From: an uncultured bacterium
GTDB taxonomy: Bacteria; Cyanobacteriota; Vampirovibrionia; Gastranaerophilales; Gastranaerophilaceae
Assembly: GCA_902763805.1 (NCBI GenBank)
Contig: CACWTN010000006.1
Coordinates: forward strand, 1 to 64,000
Direction: 5' to 3'
DNA: 64,000 nt
Below the pieces are notes generated by a model that saw only the letters and a list, made by a program, of their open reading frames with translations, was not told where the DNA came from and ran no database searches. Of this stretch, positions 8,570 to 13,875 are shown in pieces; within the stretch, counting starts at the first letter, position 1, and the number at the start of each line of letters is the position of its first letter. The translations under genes were made by a program, and so were the position numbers.

Positions 8570-8598
8570 ATTATATTATTAAAACGAAAAAATATAAA
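8570..8598 (-). promoter_or_regulatory. Probable promoter of the six-gene envelope cluster
   Basis: On the minus strand TTTATA (8593-8598) and a perfect TATAAT (8570-8575) are separated by 17 bp. It is the best match in the 145-bp gap upstream of the cluster and lies after the rpsG terminator. The -35 box is a weak match (4 of 6). Confidence 0.45.
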
Positions 8599-8633
8599 AA
8601 TGGTTCACAAATTTTTAACATTAATTAATGTAT

Positions 8634-8669
8634 AAAAAAAATACGTCCGCAAATACGAACGTACTTTTT
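8634..8669. terminator. Terminator of the rpsL-rpsG operon
   Basis: An inverted repeat with arms 8642-8650 and 8655-8663 (two G-U pairs, 4-nt loop) is flanked by an A run on the left and a T run on the right, so it ends in U-rich RNA in either direction. It lies 20 bp beyond the rpsG stop codon and separates the ribosomal genes from the envelope cluster transcribed the same way. Confidence 0.8.
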
Positions 8670-8689
8670 TAAATATTTTAACCCTCAAA

Positions 8690-9160
8690 TTAGTATTTAT
8701 AGTGAGCAAATGCTTTGTTAGCTTCTGCCATCTTGTGGGTATCTTCACGCTTTTTGCAAGCTTGTCCGCTGCCGTTAGAAGCATCTATCATTTCGTTTGT
8801 TAATTTTTCAACGAACGATTTACCGCTTCTGTTCTTAGCAGCTGCAATAATCCAAGAAGAAGCAAGTGCAAAACCTCTGTCAGGTTTAACATCGATAGGA
8901 ACTTGGTAAGTTGAACCACCAATACGTCTTGCTTTAACTTCAAGTAACGGAGTTGCGTTTGTAATAGCTTTCTGGAAGATTTCCAAACCTTTTTCGTTTG
9001 TTCTTTCTTCAATTTTAGCTATTGTAGCGTAAAATATTTTTTCAGCTAAAGATTTTTTACCACGTCTCATAACACGGTTAACAAATTTTGAAACATCTAC
9101 GCTGTTATAAATAGGATCCGCTGCAGGGATTCTTCTTTCAGGTTTTGATCTTCTAGACAT
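8690..9160 (-). CDS. rpsG: 30S ribosomal protein S7
   Basis: A 156-residue S7, the primary assembly protein of the 30S head that binds the 3' domain of 16S rRNA. It starts [10 protein letters not shown], contains the conserved VNRVMRRGKKS segment and the VKARRIGGSTYQVP stretch, and ends in HYKY. It shares one base with the rpsL stop region directly upstream. Usually fusA and tuf follow rpsG; here a terminator follows instead. Confidence 0.98.
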   Translation of the reverse strand: MSRRSKPERRIPAADPIYNSVDVSKFVNRVMRRGKKSLAEKIFYATIAKIEERTNEKGLEIFQKAITNATPLLEVKARRIGGSTYQVPIDVKPDRGFALASSWIIAAAKNRSGKSFVEKLTNEMIDASNGSGQACKKREDTHKMAEANKAFAHYKY

Positions 9161-9543
9161 TATTTCTTACCTCCCTTAGCTCTCTTAGCACCATATTTAG
9201 AACGGCTTTGTGTTCTGTTAGCAACACCTGCTGTATCTAATGTACCACGAACGATGTGATATCTTACACCAGGAAGGTCTTTAACTCTGCCGCCTCTGAT
9301 AAGAACAACACTGTGTTCCTGGAGGTTGTGGCCGATACCCGGAATATATGAAGTAACTTCAAATCCGTTAGTAAGTCTGACTCTGGCAACCTTTCTCAAT
9401 GCTGAGTTCGGTTTTTTAGGGGTTGTTGTGTAAACCCTTGTACATACGCCGCGTCTTTGTGGACAATCCATAAGAGCCGGCGATTTGGTTTTGTCATGCA
9501 GCTTTTTACGTTCTTGATGAACAAGCTGATTCATTGTAGGCAT
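9160..9543 (-). CDS. rpsL: 30S ribosomal protein S12
   Basis: A 127-residue S12, part of the decoding centre. The conserved [11 protein letters not shown] block (residues 41-51) is intact; its Lys 43 or 44 corresponds to the residue where streptomycin-resistance changes occur, and it is the unaltered form here. [10 protein letters not shown] is also present, and the protein ends in the usual basic tail. It has a ribosome site (AAGGAG) and a leader of about 150 nt with a promoter upstream. Confidence 0.98.
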   Translation of the reverse strand: MPTMNQLVHQERKKLHDKTKSPALMDCPQRRGVCTRVYTTTPKKPNSALRKVARVRLTNGFEVTSYIPGIGHNLQEHSVVLIRGGRVKDLPGVRYHIVRGTLDTAGVANRTQSRSKYGAKRAKGGKK

Positions 9544-9705
9544 AACTAATTCTCCTTTATGCTTTTCTGTAATACTCTTGTTTTAAGTGACTAAGTGTTA
9601 AATTGATAAACGGTAAATACTACCCTTGCTCATTTATATTTCTTTTTCATTTAAAACCCCTGTAGCCGTCAAATCCGGCAAGAAAATTTCGACTAAGGTA
9701 ACTCT

Positions 9706-9734
9706 ATACTAAAACGAACATAAGCTGTTGTCAA
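9706..9734 (-). promoter_or_regulatory. Promoter of rpsL-rpsG
   Basis: On the minus strand there is a perfect TTGACA (9729-9734), a 17-bp spacer and TAGTAT (9706-9711). The -10 is only 4 of 6 but the -35 is exact. The predicted start leaves a leader of about 150 nt before rpsL, long enough for translational feedback, although I see no clear binding structure. Confidence 0.6.
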
Positions 9735-9756
9735 TTAATTTATGGTTTTACAAGGT

Positions 9757-9774
9757 TTATATTAAGTAATATAA
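9757..9774. repeat. Perfect AT palindrome upstream of LuxR-type gene
   Basis: TTATATTA-AG-TAATATAA is an exact dyad 70 bp upstream of the small HTH gene. It could be an operator for a dimeric regulator, but AT palindromes arise easily in DNA this AT-rich. Confidence 0.35.
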
Positions 9775-9842
9775 AGATATTTGTATTTTATAGGATATTT
9801 GCCCGATAGATTTAAATTATATTTTGTATCATTTATGTAAAT

Positions 9843-10037
9843 ATGCTGACAAATAAAGAGTTGCTGGTTTATTCACTTTTAATCGAAGGATATACGAAAT
9901 CTGAGATTGCGCAAATGAAACATATTTCAATAAAAAGCGTTAACTTGTATACTGCTAATATTTTCAAAAAACTTGGTGTAAATAACAGAGTACAGCTTTT
10001 TGTTAAATACATTTGTGTATCAGACAATTTGATTTAA
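9843..10037 (+). CDS. Stand-alone LuxR/GerE-type helix-turn-helix protein
   Basis: The whole 64-residue protein is one GerE-type DNA-binding domain: LTNKELLVYSLLIEGYTKSEIAQ, then a recognition helix region (SIKSVNLYTANIFKKLGV). There is no receiver or sensor domain, so it resembles the minimal GerE regulators. No ribosome site is seen before the ATG, and the start may be leaderless. It lies just upstream of tRNA-Glu on the same strand. What it regulates is unknown; the nearby palindrome is a candidate site. Confidence 0.75.
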   Translation: MLTNKELLVYSLLIEGYTKSEIAQMKHISIKSVNLYTANIFKKLGVNNRVQLFVKYICVSDNLI

Positions 10038-10087
10038 AATCACTGTTGTAATTTAATTTTCTTCAATGTAATATGAATATAACTAAT

Positions 10088-10159
10088 AGCGGTATCGTCT
10101 AGTGGTTAGGACGGGAGATTCTCATTCTCCAAACAGGGGTTCAATTCCCCTTACCGCCG
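10088..10159 (+). tRNA. tRNA-Glu (anticodon CTC)
   Basis: Folds as a tRNA: D arm 10097-10112, anticodon stem GGAGA/TCTCC around loop TTCTCAT with anticodon CTC at 10121-10123, and T stem AGGGG/CCCCT around loop TTCAATT. The acceptor stem pairs over six bases; as I align it the first pair is A1-C72, a mismatch. CCA is not encoded. A terminator follows at once. Because CTC reads only GAG, the genome should also hold a TTC isoacceptor elsewhere. Confidence 0.9.
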
Positions 10160-10167
10160 AATTTTAT

Positions 10168-10189
10168 GACTCCACTCGGAGTCTTTTTT
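10168..10189 (+). terminator. Terminator after tRNA-Glu
   Basis: GACTCC-ACTC-GGAGTC followed by six T. It lies 9 nt past the tRNA 3' end. A diverged second copy of this tRNA-end-plus-terminator unit occurs 132 bp downstream. Confidence 0.85.
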
Positions 10190-10190
10190 G

Positions 10191-10291
10191 TTGGGGAATT
10201 GAACCCGCCATCACTCACGTGATGTGGGGTTCGCCCCTCTCGCAAAACGTGACATTTAGTCACCTTTTGCTCGGCAGAGTCCTTACCGCCG
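10191..10291 (+). repeat. Palindromic repeat element, copy 1
   Basis: Begins TTGGGGAATTGAACC, the reverse complement of the tRNA-Glu T arm with its loop. Then come a hairpin CATCAC/GTGATG, GGGGTTCGCCCCTCTC (10226-10241, itself a stem with a TTCG loop), a long palindrome pairing GCAAAA-C-GTGAC with GTCAC-C-TTTTGC, and a 23-nt end (10269-10291) finishing in CCTTACCGCCG, the 3' end of tRNA-Glu. The 23-nt end recurs exactly at 11588-11610. No protein is encoded. Confidence 0.7.
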
Positions 10292-10368
10292 CCAATTATG
10301 ACTCAGCTTAGAGTCATTTTTGTTGGAGAATTGAACCAGCAATAGCTTACGCTATTGGGTGTTCACAA
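10281..10368 (+). repeat. Tandem partial duplicate of tRNA-Glu 3' end, terminator and palindrome (copy 2)
   Basis: Repeats the sequence from the tRNA 3' end (compare 10149-10205): CCTTACCGCCG, AATTATGACTC, a hairpin GACTC/GAGTC (10300-10315) with a T run, and TTGGAGAATTGAACC. It is followed by a different hairpin, CAATAGC/GCTATTG, and a degraded GTGTTC. It sits 132 bp from the first unit and ends about 13 bp before the orphan gene stop codon. Confidence 0.65.
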
Positions 10369-10380
10369 ATCTCAGTTGTT

Positions 10381-10998
10381 TTAAAAATCTATTGTTCTTT
10401 CTTCAAATTTATCTTTAGGTTCTATAACTTTAATTTTTTCGTTTTTTAAATAAAAATCTTTTAGACGATTATAATCAAACATTTTTTGATTTTCTCGCCG
10501 CTCTATTTTAAAATCTTCCAAAATTTTACATAATAATTCTTTTTCACCTTTAATAATAAATTTTTTAGGACGGTCATATTCGAATTCTCCCCATATTTCC
10601 GAGCACTCAAGGACTATTTCATTATTTGAAATGTTTTTCATTTCCATTCTACAATACTCATTTTGTGCTGATGTTTCAGTCTGAGGAGCAGAAATAAAAC
10701 TTTCGTGAAATGTTGCTGTTTTACCGTTACGACCTATATTAATATATATTGCTTTTAAATTTTCATATGTTGTACTTTCTGAGAAGTTTTCTTCTATAGC
10801 ATGCCAGGTTGTATAAACATTAATCTCCCAACAGGCAGAACTTATAAACAATCTTCCTCTTTTTTCTTTTACATAGTAATACGCCCTGTTTTTGTCATCC
10901 TTTTCGAGACGTGCTTCACAATAAGAATTTATTAAATATGTCCGTGCACCTTTTTGCTCATAATATGCTTGTAATTTATCTTCATCATCAAAAATCAT
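10381..10998 (-). CDS. Orphan hypothetical protein in the tRNA-Glu islet
   Basis: A 205-residue soluble protein rich in Lys, Glu, Tyr and Asn, with no signal peptide or membrane helix. It has a mixed alpha/beta look (RAYYYVKEKRGRLFIS, then IVLECSEIWGEFEY) and ends in a charged helix. I do not recognise the family. It stands alone between tRNA-Glu-derived repeats on both sides, which suggests acquired cargo. Accessory proteins such as immunity or host-interaction factors can look like this, but nothing in the sequence shows it. Confidence 0.55.
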   Translation of the reverse strand: MIFDDEDKLQAYYEQKGARTYLINSYCEARLEKDDKNRAYYYVKEKRGRLFISSACWEINVYTTWHAIEENFSESTTYENLKAIYINIGRNGKTATFHESFISAPQTETSAQNEYCRMEMKNISNNEIVLECSEIWGEFEYDRPKKFIIKGEKELLCKILEDFKIERRENQKMFDYNRLKDFYLKNEKIKVIEPKDKFEERTIDF

Positions 10999-11189
10999 TT
11001 TTAATCCTCTAAATAATTATGCTAGCAACAGCTTGATATTATAATCATAGCATAAGATATAGATTAGTTTTAAATCGTGTACCCTATATGTACCCATTTT
11101 ATATTTATGAGTTGAAATATTATTTTACAAATGTTGCTTTTTTGTATAAATTGACGTACATTTTACACAAAAATGGCACAGTAAGGGGT

Positions 11190-11333
11190 TTCTCATTCTC
11201 CAAACAGGGGTCCAGCGGATTTGCGTACGAACATAAGTTCGGATAGCGAAGAAACGGAGTGACTAAACCGTTAGGTTTAAAAACAGAGCTTTCTGAGCGT
11301 GGAGCAAATCCAAGACAATTCCCCTTACCGCCG
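11190..11333 (+). pseudogene. Broken tRNA-Glu copy split in the T-loop
   Basis: Bases 11190-11211 match 10119-10140 of tRNA-Glu exactly (anticodon loop to T stem, 22 nt), and 11317-11333 match 10143-10159 exactly (T-loop to 3' end, 17 nt). Between them 105 nt (11212-11316) replace two T-loop bases. The 5' half of the tRNA is missing. It cannot give a normal tRNA as it stands. The exact match of both halves means the copy, the split, or both are recent, or that the sequence is maintained. Confidence 0.75.
11212..11316 (+). mobile_element. 105-nt cloverleaf-like palindromic insert in tRNA-Glu fragment
   Basis: The ends pair (GGATTTGC 11217-11224 with GCAAATCC 11304-11311), enclosing three hairpins in a row: CGAAC-ATAA-GTTCG (11228-11241), TAAACC-GTTA-GGTTTA (11264-11279) and CAGA-GCTT-TCTG (11284-11295). 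It encodes no protein. It looks like a small non-autonomous structured element (REP or MITE type) or the DNA of a structured RNA. No target-site duplication is evident. Confidence 0.5.
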
Positions 11334-11381
11334 GTTACTTTTTATGTATAAAAAGTAACCAAAAACACTTTAAACATTTTG

Positions 11382-11408
11382 GCTTGTAGGTTTAACTACA
11401 AGCTTTTT
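11382..11408 (+). terminator. Terminator-like hairpin
   Basis: GCTTGTAG-GTTTAA-CTACAAGC followed by five T. It stands in the same relative place after the broken tRNA copy as the terminator after the intact tRNA. Confidence 0.7.
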
Positions 11409-11421
11409 GTATATTTACCCC

Positions 11422-11610
11422 TTGGGGAATTGAACCACATTGACTTCGTCAACGGGGTTCGCCCCTCTCAGGAAACTTGACATTAAATTTTGTGTCTTAC
11501 TCGTTCGCGTTTAACGGGTCTGCGGTTTTTCTTTTCGTAAGTTTGAATATACCTCAAAGAAAAGACCTCCGCCCTCAGCTCACTCGCGCTCGGCAGAGTC
11601 CTTACCGCCG
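11422..11610 (+). repeat. Palindromic repeat element, copy 3 (long form)
   Basis: Starts with TTGGGGAATTGAACC (11422-11436), a hairpin TTGAC/GTCAA, then GGGGTTCGCCCCTCTC (11454-11469), identical to copy 1, and ends with the same 23-nt sequence (11588-11610) closing in the tRNA-Glu 3' end. The middle is longer than in copy 1 and has its own inverted repeat (CGGTTTTTCTTT against AAAGAAAA...CCG). Confidence 0.65.
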
Positions 11611-11683
11611 GTTACTTTGTATGTATAAAAGTAACCAAAAACACGATTTGGATTAACTTTTATCTATATTCTTTACAATTTGT

Positions 11684-11711
11684 TTACCCAATATATCCTT
11701 TGTGCTAAAAT
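11684..11711 (+). promoter_or_regulatory. Extended -10 promoter for the sensor-like gene
   Basis: TGC-TAAAAT (-10 at 11706-11711) with TTTACC 16 bp upstream (11684-11689). Transcription would start near 11718, which rules out the upstream ATG at 11680 and supports the start at 11734. Confidence 0.5.
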
Positions 11712-11733
11712 TTTTGTGGCGAGGTATGTTAAA

Positions 11734-12813
11734 ATGGATTTTAAAAAAATATTATTTAAAACAAGTTCGATAGATGTTGATAAGTCGCTTCCAGATGCGG
11801 TTATATTTATTGCAAAAGACGGTAAAATACAATGGGTTAATGATGTAGCGGCAGATATTTTTGAAACATCTAAAATGCATCTTATGACTTCTAATATATC
11901 TGATTTTATTGAAAACTCAATGAATTTAATAAAGAATGCGGATATTATGAAAAAGCCTGTTATTGCAAAATTTAAAGATAAAGAGATATATTTTGACATG
12001 ACAGCCAGAGAAATTGAGCAGGGTTATGTTCTTGATTTCAGAGATATAAGCACATCAGCACAAACGGTTAATGAACCTGACGTATCAATTATTAACCGTG
12101 ATAAAAACAATTTTCTTATTAAGCTTTCGAATGACATAAAATCTCCAATTCAGTCAATAGTCGGCTTTTCACAGGCTATGGCAGACGGACTTGGCGGAAG
12201 CATGTCTGAACAGCAGGAAAAATACGTTAAGATTATCAACAAGAACTCTGTTGAACTTATGTATTTTATCGGAAAATTAATTGAATTATCTCAGACAGAA
12301 TCTGCGCTTAAACAGCCTGAAAGGAAACAGCTTGACTCTGTTGCACTCATAAACTCAATAGTTAAATTTAATGAGCAGTTATATAAAGGAAAAGATGTTA
12401 AAATTTCAATAAAAACCGATGATAATTATAAAAAGATGATTAACACTGATTCTGAAATTTTAAAAAATATTATTCAGGATTTGCTGGAAGTTGTCTTAAA
12501 ATCAGTTGATATGGGCGATTTAACGATTTGTTTATCTGATTTAACCGAAGAAGAAATCTCCGCAAAAGGTTTGCCTTCAACTGCATACGCTAAGATTTCA
12601 ATGTCTAGTTCTGCATTGTTGTTATCCGAAAATGATTTGGAATGTATGTTTGATCCTTATAAAATTCTTGATTCGGTAAACAGAAAAAATGTTCTGAGAG
12701 CAATTGTGCTTGCTTCAGTAAAAAATCTGGTTAAATCACTTAACGGTATGGTCTGGATTGAGTCGCAAATACTGAAAAGTACAAGTCTTAATGTAATTAT
12801 ACCTGTTGATTAG
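11734..12813 (+). CDS. PAS-domain protein with degenerate histidine-kinase core (pseudokinase)
   Basis: A PAS domain (about 15-105: VIFIAKDGKIQWVNDVAADIFE) is followed by a HisKA-like dimerisation helix and a poor ATPase region. Where the phospho-accepting His should be (SHELRTP in active kinases) the sequence is SNDIKSP, with Asn at about 133. The ATPase N-box and the Gly-rich G boxes are also missing. It therefore probably senses and binds partners without phosphorylating. The ATG at 11734 is preferred for its GAGGT site and promoter. It heads a plus-strand run with the MalK-type ATPase 32 bp downstream. No response regulator is adjacent. Confidence 0.7.
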   Translation: MDFKKILFKTSSIDVDKSLPDAVIFIAKDGKIQWVNDVAADIFETSKMHLMTSNISDFIENSMNLIKNADIMKKPVIAKFKDKEIYFDMTAREIEQGYVLDFRDISTSAQTVNEPDVSIINRDKNNFLIKLSNDIKSPIQSIVGFSQAMADGLGGSMSEQQEKYVKIINKNSVELMYFIGKLIELSQTESALKQPERKQLDSVALINSIVKFNEQLYKGKDVKISIKTDDNYKKMINTDSEILKNIIQDLLEVVLKSVDMGDLTICLSDLTEEEISAKGLPSTAYAKISMSSSALLLSENDLECMFDPYKILDSVNRKNVLRAIVLASVKNLVKSLNGMVWIESQILKSTSLNVIIPVD

Positions 12814-12845
12814 TCTATTTTATAAACATTTGAAGGGGAGTATTA

Positions 12846-13874
12846 GTGAGCAGCGTTATTTTAAAAAATCTTGTTAAAAGCTATGATGGCAAGAAAAATA
12901 TCATAGATAATATTAATCTTGAAATAAAAGACAAAGAGTTTATAGTGCTTGTTGGTTCATCCGGCTGCGGCAAGTCAACGATATTGAGATTAATCTCAGG
13001 ACTTGAGGATATAACAAGCGGTGAAATACTTATTGACGGTAAAGTTGTAAACAATATTCACCCAAAAGACCGTGATATAGCATTTGTTTTTCAGAGTTAT
13101 GCACTATATCCGCATATGAGCGTATATGATAACATTGCATTTGGTTTAAAAATGAGGAAATATGATAAAAAAACTATTGACGAAAAAGTCAAAGAAGTTG
13201 CTAAATCATTAAATCTCGAAGATTTATTAGACCGAAAGCCACGTCAATTATCAGGCGGACAGAGGCAGAGAGTTGCTCTTGGGCGAGCAATCGTAAGACA
13301 ACCGAAAGTATTTTTGATGGATGAGCCTTTATCAAATCTTGACGCAAACTTACGTGTTCAAATGCGCTCTGAAATTAAGAAACTTCATCAAAAACTGCAG
13401 ACAACATTTATTTATGTTACACACGACCAGACTGAAGCGCTGACCATGGGTGACAGAATTGTGGTATTAGACAAAGGAAAAATCCAGCAGGCTGATACTC
13501 CCGATATGATTTACAACAACCCGAAAAATAAATTTGTAGCAGGTTTTATCGGTCAAATGAATTTTATTGATACGACTGTTACAGACGGAAAATTTATACT
13601 GGAAGGCGCAGAGTATTACACGGATAAGAATATATCAGGGAACGTAACGGTCGCAATTCGCGCAGAAAAGATGATTAGCGGTACTTCGGCAATAACAGTT
13701 CCCGTTGATATCGTTGAAATGACGGGCGGTGAAAAAATCGTTTATTTTTACATTAACGGCTGTAAATGCACTGCCAAAGTTCCGCTTGATTATGACTTTA
13801 ACGATATAATTACATTAAGACCTGACATAAAGGATATGTATTTTTTTAATACAGATAATGGAGATATAATTTAA
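12846..13874 (+). CDS. ABC transporter ATP-binding protein, MalK/UgpC type
   Basis: All ATPase motifs are intact: Walker [10 protein letters not shown] (37-45), Q-loop FQSYALYPH, signature LSGGQRQR, Walker [12 protein letters not shown] and switch THDQTEA. The C-terminal 100 residues form the TOBE-type domain of the MalK subfamily that powers importers of sugars, polyols or glycerol phosphate. It starts at GTG with a GGGGAG site. No permease or binding protein is in the window, so it may serve permeases elsewhere, as MsmX does in Bacillus. One base separates it from the AsmA-like gene, so they are co-expressed. Confidence 0.9.
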   Translation: MSSVILKNLVKSYDGKKNIIDNINLEIKDKEFIVLVGSSGCGKSTILRLISGLEDITSGEILIDGKVVNNIHPKDRDIAFVFQSYALYPHMSVYDNIAFGLKMRKYDKKTIDEKVKEVAKSLNLEDLLDRKPRQLSGGQRQRVALGRAIVRQPKVFLMDEPLSNLDANLRVQMRSEIKKLHQKLQTTFIYVTHDQTEALTMGDRIVVLDKGKIQQADTPDMIYNNPKNKFVAGFIGQMNFIDTTVTDGKFILEGAEYYTDKNISGNVTVAIRAEKMISGTSAITVPVDIVEMTGGEKIVYFYINGCKCTAKVPLDYDFNDIITLRPDIKDMYFFNTDNGDII

Positions 13875-13875
13875 A

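Larger units (their letters stand above)
9544..9842. other. Intergenic region: rpsL leader and promoter, and upstream region of the LuxR-type gene
   Basis: This 299-bp gap between divergent genes holds the rpsL leader (minus strand, about 150 nt, including a weak GCCG/CGGC hairpin near 9666-9680), the rpsL promoter at 9706-9734 and an 18-bp AT-only palindrome at 9757-9774. I find no coding sequence in it. Confidence 0.7.
10999..11733. other. Non-coding region rich in tRNA-Glu fragments and palindromes
   Basis: This 735-bp stretch has no convincing gene. It contains a broken tRNA-Glu copy (11190-11333) with a 105-nt insertion, two copies of a long GGTTACTTT palindrome (11333-11360 and 11610-11636), a terminator-like hairpin (11382-11408), a second full-length palindromic repeat (11422-11610) and the promoter for the next gene (11684-11711). 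Confidence 0.75.

Noticed and set aside
9544-9705. rpsL leader as a possible riboswitch or ribosomal-protein binding structure
   Set aside because: Only a four-base hairpin is evident; nothing resembles a known motif.
10102-10311. Open frame of 69 codons across tRNA-Glu and the repeat region
   Set aside because: It runs through the tRNA, its terminator and palindromes; no ribosome site; an accident of repeated sequence.
11212-11316. Group I or II intron in tRNA-Glu
   Set aside because: At 105 nt it is far too short for either class, it sits in the T-loop, and the 5' half of the tRNA is missing.
11673-11999. Minus-strand hydrophobic frame opposite the PAS gene
   Set aside because: Shadow of the PAS coding sequence; ends inside its promoter region.
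12846-13874. Assignment of the ATPase as malK or ugpC
   Set aside because: The subfamily is clear but no permease or binding protein is present to show the substrate, so no symbol is given.
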